Shown: piece after piece, positions 9,416 to 21,645 of the stretch
Numbering within the stretch: position 1 is the stretch's first letter
How the letters are laid out: every line of letters begins with the position of its first letter
DNA from: an uncultured Shimia sp.
GTDB taxonomy: Bacteria > Pseudomonadota > Alphaproteobacteria > Rhodobacterales > Rhodobacteraceae
Assembly (NCBI RefSeq): GCF_947493595.1
Contig: NZ_CANLRL010000003.1
Span: 186,001 to 250,000 of the forward strand
DNA: 64,000 nt
Direction of reading: 5' to 3'
Notes under the pieces: generated by a model
What the model saw: the letters and a program-made list of their open reading frames with translations, nothing else
Told to the model about the DNA's origin: nothing
The model's database searches: none
Program-made: the position numbers and the translations under genes

Positions 9416-10753
9416 TTAGCCTTTGGAGAACTCTGGGTAGGCTTCCATGCCCAGTTCTGCCATGTCCAGACCGTTGATCTCGGTCTCTTCGTCAACCCGC
9501 AGACCCATGGTGGCTTTCAGGATGAACCAGACGATTGCAGAGACAACCACGGTGAAGAGCCCGACCACAATGATGGCGTAGAGCTGGGTGCCGAGGGAGG
9601 CGTCACCGTTGGTGAACACAACCGCGATGGTGCCCCAGATACCAGCGATCAGGTGAACCGGAATGGCACCAACCACGTCGTCGATTTTCAGCTTGTCTAG
9701 GAATGGAACCGCGAAGACCACGATCACACCACCAACTGCACCGATCAGAGTTGCTGCGCCCAGGGATGGGGTCAGCGGCTCTGCAGTGATGGACACGAGG
9801 CCCGCCAGTGCGCCGTTCAGAACCATAGTCAGGTCCGGCTTTTTATACAGGATTTGGGTCAGGATCAGAGCTGCGATCGCTCCGCCTGCTGCCGCAGTGT
9901 TGGTATTGGCAAAGATGCGGGATACGTCTGCTACGTCACCCACGGTGCCCATCGCCAGCTGCGAGCCGCCGTTAAAGCCGAACCAGCCGAGCCACAGGAT
10001 GAATGTACCCAGAGTGGCAAGTGTCAGGTTGGAACCTGGGATTGGAACCACACGGCCTTCTTTGTTGTACTTGCCGATACGTGGGCCAAGGATGATGGCG
10101 CCGGTCAAAGCGGCCCAGCCACCAACGGAGTGCACAACGGTCGAACCTGCGAAGTCCAGGAAGCCAGCCGCATCCAAGAAGCCACCGCCCCATTTCCAGG
10201 AGGCCTGCAGTGGGTAGATCACGGCGGTCAGTACGATCGTGAAGATCAGGAATGGCCACAATTTGATACGCTCCGCCAGAGTACCGGACACGATGGATGC
10301 GGTGGTGGCACAGAACATCAGCTGGAAGAAGAAGTCAGAACCGGTGGAGGCATAGGAGTAGTCATCCGCCGCATCAGAGGTGACACCAACCGCTTCCAGA
10401 ACGCCAGGGCCCCAGACGCCGGACAGGATGCCGTCCACAGACCAAGTCCCGAGCGGGTACATCAGATTGTAGCCGATCAAGTAGTAGAAGATCGCCGCGA
10501 GCGAGAACAAAGAGATGTTCTTGATCAGCTGCATGGTCACGTTTTTGGAACGTACGAGGCCCGCTTCCAGCATGGCGAAACCTGCCGCCATCCAGAACAC
10601 GAGGAAGCCACCCACAAGGAACAGCAGCGAGTTGAGAATAAAGACGGTGTCGGTGGAGGCGTTCACGCCCGGCACCGGACCTTCTTCGGCCAAGCCAAGA
10701 CTCGGCAGCGCGATCAGCGCGGCGGGCAGGGCCAGTTTTGCGAGGGTAGTCAT
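9416..10753 (-). CDS. amtB: Ammonium transporter AmtB
   Basis: AmtB is an inner-membrane trimeric channel for ammonium uptake, gated by the PII protein encoded just upstream. The 445-residue protein begins with a cleavable signal peptide ending near LPSLGLAEEG, then 11 predicted membrane helices. The two pore histidines are in STVVHSVGGWAAL and AIPVHLIAGIWG. The frame is open back into glnK to 10924, but the ATG at 10753 is preceded by AAGGAAGGA and gives the correct signal sequence. It is co-transcribed with glnK, with 25 bases between them, and is probably induced by nitrogen limitation. Confidence 0.96.
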   Translation of the reverse strand: MTTLAKLALPAALIALPSLGLAEEGPVPGVNASTDTVFILNSLLFLVGGFLVFWMAAGFAMLEAGLVRSKNVTMQLIKNISLFSLAAIFYYLIGYNLMYPLGTWSVDGILSGVWGPGVLEAVGVTSDAADDYSYASTGSDFFFQLMFCATTASIVSGTLAERIKLWPFLIFTIVLTAVIYPLQASWKWGGGFLDAAGFLDFAGSTVVHSVGGWAALTGAIILGPRIGKYNKEGRVVPIPGSNLTLATLGTFILWLGWFGFNGGSQLAMGTVGDVADVSRIFANTNTAAAGGAIAALILTQILYKKPDLTMVLNGALAGLVSITAEPLTPSLGAATLIGAVGGVIVVFAVPFLDKLKIDDVVGAIPVHLIAGIWGTIAVVFTNGDASLGTQLYAIIVVGLFTVVVSAIVWFILKATMGLRVDEETEINGLDMAELGMEAYPEFSKG

Positions 10754-10778
10754 CAGTGTATTCCTTCCTTGCGGCGCC

Positions 10779-13554
<2,776 letters not shown>

Positions 13555-13586
13555 TCCGGCCTGCCGATTTGTGTCGTTGAGAGGGC

Positions 13587-14195
13587 TTAGCCCGCCTTTT
13601 TGAGGTCCTGGATCAGCCCGTTGATGTCGCCTTTGCGGCGATCTAGCATTGCACCAATTTCGGCTTTTTCAGACAGGCGCAGGCTGATGCCTTCGATGAT
13701 CAGGTCAAAGAATTTGTTCTTGCCGGATTTGTCAGACACCAGAAAGGCCACTTTGAAAGGCTTCTGACCGCGCAGGGTCACTTTGGCGTTGACCTCATAG
13801 AAGCTTTTCACCGGACGTCCGCCGGTCACTTCAACCTTGCCGCCAACAAATTCATTGAAACGCTTGCCGTATTTGCGGGAGATATACCCCTGAAACGCCT
13901 TGGTGTAGCTGTTCAGCTGGCTTTTGCTCAAGCCGCGCGCATCGGGGCCAAGCGCAGAGCGCGCAATGATGCTCACGTCTCCGTATTTCACAAAGATCTT
14001 CTCAAAATCCTTGATCATCCGGTCCAGCGATTTGCCGGAAGAAATCACTTTGTTGATGTCAGCAACCGCTTTGTCGATCAGCGCTTTGGCCTGCGCATCG
14101 TTCAATGCAAAGACGGAAGAGGGCAGGGCCGCCACTGCGCCTGCAGCGGCAGATAGGGTGACGAAATTGCGTCGTGTGAGCTTAGAAATCAGCAT
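13587..14195 (-). CDS. mlaC: Phospholipid shuttle protein MlaC (Ttg2D)
   Basis: MlaC is the periplasmic carrier that ferries phospholipids between the outer-membrane MlaA complex and the inner-membrane MlaFEDB transporter. The 202-residue protein starts with a twin-arginine-like leader (LTRRNFVTLSAAAGAVAALP). The family core follows: AKALIDKAVADINKVI, ARSALGPDARGLS, and GQKPFKVAFLVSDKSGKNKFFDLIIEG, although the C-terminal part is shorter than in E. coli. The start at 14195 follows GAGGAT and overlaps the end of mlaA by 14 bases. The frame is open to 14345 but that part lies inside mlaA. Confidence 0.9.
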   Translation of the reverse strand: MLISKLTRRNFVTLSAAAGAVAALPSSVFALNDAQAKALIDKAVADINKVISSGKSLDRMIKDFEKIFVKYGDVSIIARSALGPDARGLSKSQLNSYTKAFQGYISRKYGKRFNEFVGGKVEVTGGRPVKSFYEVNAKVTLRGQKPFKVAFLVSDKSGKNKFFDLIIEGISLRLSEKAEIGAMLDRRKGDINGLIQDLKKAG

Positions 14196-14952
14196 AGGGA
14201 TCCTCATACGGGTCGAACTCTGGGTCGACATAAGTCTCCTCGCCTTGGTTTCCAAGGCGGAACCGGCGGTTTTGCAGATAGAGAATGCGGGCTTGCGCAT
14301 AACTATCCGCGCTGTCGTACAGGATCGAATCCACCGTAGCGTCATAGTCGTACCGGTCGCCCATCTTGTTCACGACATAGGCCACACCGCCAATGTAGCG
14401 TGTGGGTTCGCGCACAACGACAAAGAACGGATCAAGTATGACGTCCACGGCAAAGCCATAGGCGTCGCGTGTGGTTGATGGACCAAAGAACGGCATCTCC
14501 GTATAGGCACCTTCTCCTGCGCCCCATACATGCAACGTTTCGCCAAAATCGGTGTCATGGCGCTCCATTCCCGCCGCCGAGGCCGGATCAAACAGGCCGG
14601 CCACGCCAAAAGTGGAGTTCAGCACAAAGCGGAATAGCGACGAGCCGGCTTCCGGTAGCTTGCCTTGTAAGGTGTTGTTGATCACATCATTGGGCAGCGA
14701 CAAATGGTCGGCAAAGTTGGACACGCCAGTGCGCACGGGCCTTGGAATGATGGTGCCGTAGCCGTTGGACGCAGGCGACAACAGGATCGTATCGACGCGC
14801 TTATTGAACTCATGGATGCGTCGATTGGCAGCTTCATTTGGGTCGTGAATGCCGGAGGGCGGGAGGTTGGATTTTGCGCATGCCGTCAGGGTTGTGCTGA
14901 CACAGAGGGTCAGTACAATGGACCGCAACATTTTCTTAGGAACAAGTTTCAA
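14182..14952 (-). CDS. mlaA: Outer-membrane lipoprotein MlaA (VacJ)
   Basis: MlaA removes mislocalised phospholipids from the outer leaflet of the outer membrane. The 256-residue precursor has a lipoprotein signal with lipobox LTAC (cysteine near 25). The VacJ core follows: DPNEAANRRIHEFN, NFADHLSLPNDVINNTLQGK, RFVLNSTFGVAGLFDPAS and FGPSTTRDAYG. The C-terminus is acidic. It heads a two-gene unit with mlaC; the other Mla components are not in the window. Confidence 0.94.
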   Translation of the reverse strand: MKLVPKKMLRSIVLTLCVSTTLTACAKSNLPPSGIHDPNEAANRRIHEFNKRVDTILLSPASNGYGTIIPRPVRTGVSNFADHLSLPNDVINNTLQGKLPEAGSSLFRFVLNSTFGVAGLFDPASAAGMERHDTDFGETLHVWGAGEGAYTEMPFFGPSTTRDAYGFAVDVILDPFFVVVREPTRYIGGVAYVVNKMGDRYDYDATVDSILYDSADSYAQARILYLQNRRFRLGNQGEETYVDPEFDPYEDPYADF

Positions 14953-15143
14953 AAGGCTACCATACGTCTTTCAATTCGCCACAACACTCCACCATTTAGA
15001 TTAATCGATTGCTTACCCCAATGTCATAGTGATGTTCGTCACATGATGTGGCAGTTTGGGAACATAAGCCTGACAGCTCAACAGGCACAAGAACGCCGGA
15101 CATCACATGTTTGTGGACAGGTCCGACATACAGGGACCGTTTG
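14953..15143. promoter_or_regulatory. Divergent promoter region between mlaA and the type I secretion genes
   Basis: This 191-base region must contain both promoters. It is AT-rich around 14985-15010. I see an imperfect GTCATAGTGATG / CGTCACATGATG arrangement near 15023-15048 but no clear operator. Confidence 0.4.
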
Positions 15144-16877
15144 ATGACCACACAAGCCAAAGAACGCGGGTTGCAGGAACTCCGCTCCGTCCGGGCGCAA
15201 AGTCGTGTCCTTTACTGGACAGTTGCCGTGTTCAGTTTCTTCGTGAACCTGCTGATGCTGACCGGACCGCTCTATATGTTGCAGGTCTATGACCGGGTGC
15301 TTGGAAGTGGCTCTCGCGAAACACTTTTTGCGCTGTCGTTGCTGGTCGTGTTTCTCTATGGGCTCATGGGATTGATTGATTTTGCGCGTGGCCGGATCAT
15401 GGCGCGTGTCGGAGCCCGGTTTCAGGATGCTTTGGATCAACGGGTCTTTGATGCCTCTCTACGCCGCTCATCCGTGGGCAAATCAACGGGCTCGGAAACG
15501 GCGCTTCAGGATTTGGAATCGGTGCAACGTCTACTGACCTCGCCAGTCTTGACCTCGGTCTTTGACATGCCATGGGCGCCGCTGTTCTTCTTTGGCATCG
15601 CCCTGTTCCATCCTTGGTTGGGTCTTTTGGCGATTGTGGGCGGCGGCGCCTTGATTCTCGCAGCGGTCTTCAACCAATTTGCCACACGGCGCCACAACGA
15701 GCGAATGCTGGCCGCCACGCATAATGCCAATCGCATGTCGGCACAAATGCAGTCTGAAGCCGAGCTGGTGTCCGCGCTGGGCATGCGCAAAGCCGCCTTC
15801 GAGCGCTGGAAAACTGTGCGACGCATGTCGCTGCAAGAGACCATGAACACGGCAGATGTCGGCGGTGGCTTCACCACCTCCATCAAGACGTTCCGCCTGT
15901 TTTTGCAATCCGCGATGCTTGGGCTTGGTGCGTATCTGGTGCTGGAAGGAGAGATCACGCCGGGCGCTATGATTGCCGGCTCGATTTTGCTCGGTCGCGC
16001 ACTTGCCCCCATTGAATTGGCTGTGAACCAATGGGCCGTGGTGCAACGCGCACGGAAAGGCTGGCATAGCCTTGCGGAACTCTTGGGGGCGGTGCCGCCA
16101 GTGCAGCCGCGCACGGAATTGCCCGCGCCTGCGGCCAAGCTACAGCTTCAGCAAGTCACCATCGTGCCTCCAGGCGAATCGCAGGCCACCCTTCGGATGA
16201 TTGCGTTTGATGTGGTGCCTGGAGAAGCCATCGGCGTGATTGGTTCGTCAGGCGCCGGAAAATCGACTTTGGCCAAGGCCATCACCGGCGTTTGGCGCCC
16301 CGCAGGTGGCAAAATCCGTCTCGATGGGGCCTCTCTGGAGCAATACGATCCCGCAGCACTGGGCCGGTACATTGGCTATCTGCCGCAGCGTGTCGAATTG
16401 TTTGATGGGACAATCGCCGAAAACATCGCCCGTTTGGAAAAAGATGCACCGGCTGAGAAAATCATCGCGGCCGCGCAAAAGGCAGACGCGCATGAAATGA
16501 TCCTGAAACTGCCGGATGGGTATGAAACCCAAGTGTCGGCGCACGGTGGCCGCCTGTCAGGTGGTCAGTTGCAGCGCATTGGTCTGGCGCGTGCCATGTA
16601 TTCTGATCCGGTGATCTTGGTGCTGGATGAACCCAACTCAAATTTGGACAACGAAGGATCCATGGCGCTCAACACCGCGATCCGCAGCATGAAGCAAGCG
16701 GGCAAAAGCGTGTTGATCATGGCGCACCGTCCGGCTGCGATTCAGGAATGTGACAAGCTGCTTGTGATCGAGCAGGGACAAAGGCGCAGTTTTGGCCCCA
16801 AAGATGAAGTGCTCAAGGAAGTGCTGCGCAACCACAACGAGGTGCGCAACTCTATCGGGCCGGGAGGTGTGCAATGA
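15144..16877 (+). CDS. Type I secretion system permease/ATPase (PrtD family)
   Basis: This is the inner-membrane ABC exporter of a type I secretion channel. The 577-residue protein has an N-terminal six-helix membrane domain (from WTVAVFSFFVNLLMLTGPLYMLQ) and a nucleotide-binding domain from about residue 335. That domain has Walker A GSSGAGKSTLAK, the signature LSGGQLQRIGLARAMY, and Walker B VILVLDEP. It has no C39 peptidase domain, which places it with the PrtD/LipB-type exporters of RTX or non-cleaved cargo. The ATG at 15144 fits the usual N-terminus; the frame extends to 15048. The next gene overlaps as ATGA. Confidence 0.93.
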   Translation: MTTQAKERGLQELRSVRAQSRVLYWTVAVFSFFVNLLMLTGPLYMLQVYDRVLGSGSRETLFALSLLVVFLYGLMGLIDFARGRIMARVGARFQDALDQRVFDASLRRSSVGKSTGSETALQDLESVQRLLTSPVLTSVFDMPWAPLFFFGIALFHPWLGLLAIVGGGALILAAVFNQFATRRHNERMLAATHNANRMSAQMQSEAELVSALGMRKAAFERWKTVRRMSLQETMNTADVGGGFTTSIKTFRLFLQSAMLGLGAYLVLEGEITPGAMIAGSILLGRALAPIELAVNQWAVVQRARKGWHSLAELLGAVPPVQPRTELPAPAAKLQLQQVTIVPPGESQATLRMIAFDVVPGEAIGVIGSSGAGKSTLAKAITGVWRPAGGKIRLDGASLEQYDPAALGRYIGYLPQRVELFDGTIAENIARLEKDAPAEKIIAAAQKADAHEMILKLPDGYETQVSAHGGRLSGGQLQRIGLARAMYSDPVILVLDEPNSNLDNEGSMALNTAIRSMKQAGKSVLIMAHRPAAIQECDKLLVIEQGQRRSFGPKDEVLKEVLRNHNEVRNSIGPGGVQ

Positions 16878-18178
16878 GCGCGGACAAAACATGGAGCGCC
16901 CGCAAGCCACTTTGGATTGGCGGCGTAGCGTTGGCCACACTGGTGATTGGCTTTGGTGCCTGGGCGGTTGGAACAGAGATCGCTGGCGCGATTGTGACCT
17001 CCGGACGAGTGGAGGTGGATCGCAACCGTCAGATTGTCCAACACATTGACGGCGGGGTGGTGACCGAGATCAAGGTGGAGGAAGGTGACCGGGTTGAACC
17101 GGGTCAAATCCTCATGCAGCTTGATGAAGCCGAATTGACCTTGGAACTCACCGTGGCTGAAGGCCAACTTTGGGAGCTGATGGCGCGGCGCGGTCGCCTT
17201 GAGGCGGAACGGGACGAAGTCCAAGAGATTGTTTTTGATCCCGCATTGGTGGCGATCGCGGACAGTTCGCAAGAGGCCGCAGGCTTGATGAGCGGTCAAA
17301 GCCGTTTGTTCGCGGCGCGTGCTGACACGCTTAACAAAAATCTCGACCAGCTTGGCAAACGCAAGGCGCAGATCCAAAGCCAGATCGTTGGCATCGACGC
17401 GCAAAACATCGCGCTCACGCAACAACTGGATCTGATCAAAGCGGAACTGGCGGATCAACAGGCGCTGCTCGACAAGGGCTTGGCGCAGGCTACGCGCGTT
17501 CTCGCCCTGCGCCGTGAAGAGGCTTCACTGGCGGGGCGTGTCGGAGAGCTGCATGCCAGCCGCGCCCAGGCAGAAGGGCGCGTCACTGAAATTGAAATTG
17601 AAGCCCTGGCGCTTGCCAGCACCCGTCGGGAAGAAGCCATCACCACGCTGCGCGACTTGCGATACCGGGAGCTGGAGTTGTCTGAGCGCCGCCGCCATCT
17701 GATGACAAAAATCGAAAGCCTGGACATCCGCGCACCGGTTGCAGGTTTGGTCTACGGATTGCAGGTCTTTGCGTCTCAGTCGGTGATCCAACCTGCTGAA
17801 CCGTTGTTGTATATCGTCCCGCAGGACCGTCCATTGATCGCCGCCGTTCAGGTGCCAACTATTCACGTGGATCAGGTGTATCCCGGTCAAACCGTTACGC
17901 TTAAATTCTCCGCCTTCGATCAACGCACCACGCCAGACTTGGAAGGCAGTGTGGTCCACATCTCAGCGGATGCTTTTCAGGACGACCAAACCGGTGGCTC
18001 CTTCTACAAGGCGGAAATCGAGTTGTTGGAAGGCGAGGTGGAAAAACTGCCTGCCGAAGCTTCGCTTGTACCGGGCATGCCGGTGGATGCTTTCTTCAGA
18101 ACGCGAGACCGCACCCCTTGGGAGTATCTGACCAAACCTCTGACCGATTATTTTGTGCGGGCCTTCCGCGAAAGCTGA
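16874..18178 (+). CDS. Type I secretion periplasmic adaptor, HlyD family
   Basis: This is the membrane-fusion protein linking the exporter to a TolC-like outer-membrane channel. The 434-residue protein has one N-terminal membrane helix (about residues 15-40). A lipoyl/barrel-sandwich half-motif follows (GRVEVDRNRQIVQHIDGGVV), then a long coiled-coil hairpin rich in Glu, Leu, Ala and Arg. The second half-motif is SLDIRAPVAGLVYGLQV, followed by a beta-barrel ending VPGMPVDAFFRTRDRTPWEYL. It overlaps the ATPase gene. No TolC gene and no RTX-repeat cargo gene is found in the window. Confidence 0.93.
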   Translation: MSADKTWSARKPLWIGGVALATLVIGFGAWAVGTEIAGAIVTSGRVEVDRNRQIVQHIDGGVVTEIKVEEGDRVEPGQILMQLDEAELTLELTVAEGQLWELMARRGRLEAERDEVQEIVFDPALVAIADSSQEAAGLMSGQSRLFAARADTLNKNLDQLGKRKAQIQSQIVGIDAQNIALTQQLDLIKAELADQQALLDKGLAQATRVLALRREEASLAGRVGELHASRAQAEGRVTEIEIEALALASTRREEAITTLRDLRYRELELSERRRHLMTKIESLDIRAPVAGLVYGLQVFASQSVIQPAEPLLYIVPQDRPLIAAVQVPTIHVDQVYPGQTVTLKFSAFDQRTTPDLEGSVVHISADAFQDDQTGGSFYKAEIELLEGEVEKLPAEASLVPGMPVDAFFRTRDRTPWEYLTKPLTDYFVRAFRES

Positions 18179-18252
18179 CATGCATTTCGCGCTTTTCAAA
18201 TGCGATTTTGCGGACTAGCGTCGCCGCAAACATCGCATATGGAGAGCACGTG

Positions 18253-18714
18253 ATGAGCGCGATTGAAGCACGCCTGAAAGAACTGGGAATTACATTGCCG
18301 GATATGGCCGCCCCTGCGGCCAACTACGTCCCTTATGTGGTTGTGGGCGATATGGTCTATGTCTCCGGTCAGATCTCGATGACAGAGGCCGGCTTCACCA
18401 CCGGCAAAGTCGGCGCGGACCTGACCACCGAAGAAGGTGTGGCCGCTGCTCAAACCTGTGCAGTAGGCCTTCTGGCAGCCCTCAAAGCCGCCTGTGGCGG
18501 TGACATCGACCGTCTGGTGCAAGTGGTCAAGTTGGTTGGCTTTGTGAACTCCACACCAGAGTTCACCGATCAGCCCAAAGTCATCAACGGCGCGTCTGAT
18601 TTCATGGTTGAAGCGCTGGGTGATAAGGGCCGCCACGCTCGTTCTGCGGTTTCTGCTGGTTCACTACCATTTGGCGTGGCTGTGGAAATCGAAGGCATCT
18701 TCCAGATTTCCTAA
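18253..18714 (+). CDS. RidA family (YjgF/YER057c) protein
   Basis: RidA proteins hydrolyse reactive enamine/imine intermediates released by PLP enzymes. The 153-residue sequence has NYVPYVVVGDMVYVSGQ and the pocket segment RHARSAVSAGSLPFGVAVEIE, which includes the conserved arginine that holds the substrate carboxylate. The length is that of the larger RidA subfamily (about 150 residues) rather than the 128-residue archetype. The ATG at 18253 follows GGAGAG. A GDPD gene starts two bases after the stop. Confidence 0.9.
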   Translation: MSAIEARLKELGITLPDMAAPAANYVPYVVVGDMVYVSGQISMTEAGFTTGKVGADLTTEEGVAAAQTCAVGLLAALKAACGGDIDRLVQVVKLVGFVNSTPEFTDQPKVINGASDFMVEALGDKGRHARSAVSAGSLPFGVAVEIEGIFQIS

Positions 18715-18715
18715 T

Positions 18716-19474
18716 ATGCTCGACAAACGGTTCTTTGATGCGCCCATTGCGCATCGGGCCCTGCATGACGTCAACGATGGCCGCCCGGAAAACAGCCGGG
18801 CGGCCATTGAAGCGGCTATTGCGCAAGGCTTTGGCATTGAAATTGACCTGCAACTGTCCTCAGACGGGGTGGCCATGGCGTTCCATGACTACCAATTGCA
18901 ACGCTTGGCCGAAGCCAAAGGCGCAGTGCGTCAGCACACAGCTGCGGCGCTTGGGGCCATACGCCTGATCGGTGGCGACGAAGGCATTCCCTCCTTTGCT
19001 GAAGTGCTGGATTTGGTTGCAGGCCGCGTGCCACTTCTGATCGAATTCAAAGATCAGGACGGCATCATGGGTCCCAACGTCGGTGACCTCGAAGCATCAG
19101 CGGTGCAAGCTGTGCAAGGCTATGACGGCCCGCTGGCCTTCATGGCGTTTAACCCCCACAGCGTGGCGTCTCTGCGTGATCTCGCCCCTGATGTGCCACG
19201 TGGGTTGACCACCGATCCGTTCCACGCCGAGGGTTGGCCGCTACTGGCCGAAGCGGTCCGCACCCGCCTGCGCGCGATCCCGGATTATGACGACGTTGGC
19301 GCTTGTTTCATCAGTCACAGCGTCGATGATCTGCACTCGCCGGTGGTTGCGCGGCTCAAAGCGCGCGGTGCCAATATCCTGTGCTGGACTGTGACGTCGG
19401 CCAAGCAGGAGCAAGAGGCGCGCCAAATCGTCGATAACGTCACTTTTGAAGGCTACTTGCCAGAGGGCAGCTAA
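18716..19474 (+). CDS. Glycerophosphodiester phosphodiesterase
   Basis: This enzyme hydrolyses glycerophosphodiesters from phospholipid turnover to glycerol-3-phosphate and an alcohol. The 252-residue protein has the GDPD landmarks: IAHRALHD (usually HRG) with PENS, the metal-binding E-x-D in GIEIDLQLSSDG, FHD, and LLIEFKDQ. No signal peptide is seen, so it is probably cytoplasmic like UgpQ. It is translationally linked to the RidA gene, with ATG two bases after TAA. The frame open to 18608 lies inside ridA and is not used. Confidence 0.9.
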   Translation: MLDKRFFDAPIAHRALHDVNDGRPENSRAAIEAAIAQGFGIEIDLQLSSDGVAMAFHDYQLQRLAEAKGAVRQHTAAALGAIRLIGGDEGIPSFAEVLDLVAGRVPLLIEFKDQDGIMGPNVGDLEASAVQAVQGYDGPLAFMAFNPHSVASLRDLAPDVPRGLTTDPFHAEGWPLLAEAVRTRLRAIPDYDDVGACFISHSVDDLHSPVVARLKARGANILCWTVTSAKQEQEARQIVDNVTFEGYLPEGS

Positions 19475-19549
19475 GTTTGGCTGCCCAAAAAGTGATTTGT
19501 CTCGCGCCCACCATCGTAGCAGGTACACTACTGACAAGGAGGCGTGCGC

Positions 19550-20737
19550 ATGGACGGCGATCCCATCGAAATCACACTGCACCAGTCGCTGGACAGCATT
19601 CCGGCGACTGACTGGGACGCCTGCGCTGATCCCTCACCCAGCGAAACTGGTCGCGCTGAAAACCCCTTTGTCACCCACCGGTTCCTCCGTGCGCTGGAGG
19701 AAAGCGGAAGTGTTGGTTCTGGCACTGGCTGGCTACCCCGTCACCTGACTGCCAAAGCTGGTGGTGAAGTCATCGCGGTCGCGCCGATGTACATCAAACA
19801 GCACAGTCAGGGCGAATACGTCTTTGACCACAACTGGGCCCACGCCTACGAACAAGCGGGTGGGCGCTATTACCCCAAACTGCAAACCGCCGTGCCGTTT
19901 TCACCGGTCACAGGTCGTCGCCTGCTGACCCGACCCGGCTGGGAGGCCACTGGCCAATCCGCGCTTGTGCAGGGCATGGTGCAGGTTGGCACAGACAATG
20001 GCCTCAGCGGCGCGCACATCACCTTCTGCACGGAAGAAGAGGCGCAAAACGGCCAAGAGATGGGCCTGCTCTATCGCACTGGACAGCAGTTCCACTGGCT
20101 CAACGACACCTACGCCAACTTTGACGCCTTCCTCGACGCCCTGTCCTCCCGCAAACGCAAAAACATCCACAAAGAACGTGCCCAAGCCCAAGCCTTTGGC
20201 GGCAGCATCACCTGTTTGACCGGTGCCGACATACAGCCCCACCACTGGGACGCCCTGTGGCGGTTCTACCAAGACACCGGCGCGCGCAAATGGGGCGCGC
20301 CGTATCTGACCCGTGCCTTCTTTGACATCCTCCATCAAACCATGCGCGACGACACGCTCCTGATCTTTGCCGAGCGCGACGGCGCGCCCGTTGCGGGTGC
20401 CATGAACATGATTGGCAGTGACACGCTTTTCGGCCGTTACTGGGGCTGCGTCGAGCATCACCCGGCATTGCACTTTGAATTGTGCTATTATCAGGCGATG
20501 GACTGGGCAATTGCGCAGGGGCTGTCTTCGGTGGAAGCGGGCGCACAAGGCGAGCACAAACTGGCACGGGGCTATCTGCCGGTGACAACCCATTCGCTGC
20601 ACTGGATCCAAGACCCGGGCTTTCGCGACGCCATCGACCGCTACCTGCAAGAGGAGCGCGCGGCCATCAGTCAGGACGTCGAAGTGCTTACCAGTTACGG
20701 CCCGTTCAAACGCGGCAACGAGGAGGACCACGAATGA
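19550..20737 (+). CDS. FemAB-like GNAT acyltransferase (COG3146 / DUF482)
   Basis: The 395-residue protein belongs to the peptidogalycan-biosynthesis/GNAT family whose substrate is not established. Recognisable blocks are [19 protein letters not shown] near the start, [14 protein letters not shown] in the middle and [19 protein letters not shown] late in the protein. The ATG at 19550 lies seven bases after AAGGAGG, better placed than the GTG at 19544. It overlaps phhB as ATGA. This coupling is a frequent Rhodobacterales arrangement in my recollection, but no functional link is known. Confidence 0.85.
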   Translation: MDGDPIEITLHQSLDSIPATDWDACADPSPSETGRAENPFVTHRFLRALEESGSVGSGTGWLPRHLTAKAGGEVIAVAPMYIKQHSQGEYVFDHNWAHAYEQAGGRYYPKLQTAVPFSPVTGRRLLTRPGWEATGQSALVQGMVQVGTDNGLSGAHITFCTEEEAQNGQEMGLLYRTGQQFHWLNDTYANFDAFLDALSSRKRKNIHKERAQAQAFGGSITCLTGADIQPHHWDALWRFYQDTGARKWGAPYLTRAFFDILHQTMRDDTLLIFAERDGAPVAGAMNMIGSDTLFGRYWGCVEHHPALHFELCYYQAMDWAIAQGLSSVEAGAQGEHKLARGYLPVTTHSLHWIQDPGFRDAIDRYLQEERAAISQDVEVLTSYGPFKRGNEEDHE

Positions 20738-21036
20738 CCGAAAAGCTCAGCCAAGCCGCCCGCGACGCGGTGCTGGACCCGTTGTTGCAAGGCGGCTGGA
20801 CCTATTGCGACGACCGCGACGCGATCCGCAAGTCGTTTGTGTTTGAGAATTTTGTAGAGGCCTTTGGCTGGATGACCAAAGCGGCCATCTGGGCGGAAAA
20901 ATGGAACCACCACCCGGAATGGTCTAACGTCTACAAAACGGTGGACGTCACCCTGACCACCCACGATGTGGGCGGCATTTCTGCCTTGGACGCCAAACTC
21001 GCACGTAAAATGGATGTTCTCTTCGGAGAGGCCTGA
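20734..21036 (+). CDS. phhB: Pterin-4a-carbinolamine dehydratase
   Basis: This enzyme recycles 4a-hydroxytetrahydrobiopterin formed by aromatic amino acid hydroxylases. The 100-residue protein contains the signature [19 protein letters not shown] followed by THDVGG, which carry the catalytic histidines and pterin-binding residues. Length is typical. The start overlaps the stop of the upstream acyltransferase gene. No phenylalanine hydroxylase lies in the window, so the protein may serve a distant partner. Confidence 0.92.
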   Translation: MTEKLSQAARDAVLDPLLQGGWTYCDDRDAIRKSFVFENFVEAFGWMTKAAIWAEKWNHHPEWSNVYKTVDVTLTTHDVGGISALDAKLARKMDVLFGEA

Positions 21037-21074
21037 CACGCTCGCGCAGCCCGTCAGGCCAGTCGTGCTCCAAC

Positions 21075-21563
21075 TTAAAGCGCGGCAACCATGGTTTCTC
21101 CAGCGCTGATCTCGCAGGTGCCCGGCGCCTCTTCGACGTTCAGGATCTTGAACTCACCGTCTTCGATCATTGCCGCATAACGCTTGGAACGGTTCACAAA
21201 CCCAATTGCAGGCACGCTGAAATCCAGCCCCATCGCTGTGGTGAGATCGCCGGTTGGGTCCGCCAACAGTGTCACACCGGCGTCCGCAGCGTTGTTGGCC
21301 TTGTCCCAGGCATCCATCACAAACGGGTCGTTCACCGATACGCAGATCACCTCATCCACGCCTTTGTCTTTCAATGCATCAACATTACGCATGAAGCTTG
21401 GTAAATGCGCGCTGCTACAAGTGGATGTAAATGCACCCGGCAAGCCAAACAAAACTACCTTGCGGTCTTTGGTCAGACTCTCAACTGAAACCGGCTCTGG
21501 GCCTTCAGCGCCGACCTTCATCAGCGTGCCTTCGGGGATTTTGTCTCCGATAGAAATACTCAT
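21075..21563 (-). CDS. Peroxiredoxin, Prx5 (AHP1-like) family
   Basis: This thiol peroxidase reduces H2O2 and organic hydroperoxides. The 162-residue protein has the active site PGAFTSTCSSAHLPSF with peroxidatic Cys49; most relatives have PGAFTPTC, so Ser replaces the usual Pro two residues before the cysteine. A second cysteine near residue 151 (APGTCEIS) could be the resolving one. The ATG at 21563 was chosen because MSISIGDKIPEGTL is the usual opening. It is a single gene, divergent from the ferredoxin reductase. Confidence 0.92.
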   Translation of the reverse strand: MSISIGDKIPEGTLMKVGAEGPEPVSVESLTKDRKVVLFGLPGAFTSTCSSAHLPSFMRNVDALKDKGVDEVICVSVNDPFVMDAWDKANNAADAGVTLLADPTGDLTTAMGLDFSVPAIGFVNRSKRYAAMIEDGEFKILNVEEAPGTCEISAGETMVAAL

Positions 21564-21645
21564 CTGTGATACTCTCATTGCGTTTCCCTGACCCTGCGAT
21601 ATAGGCTCGCCACCGGCTTAGGCAATGGGTTTGAGGGAGAGTGAC

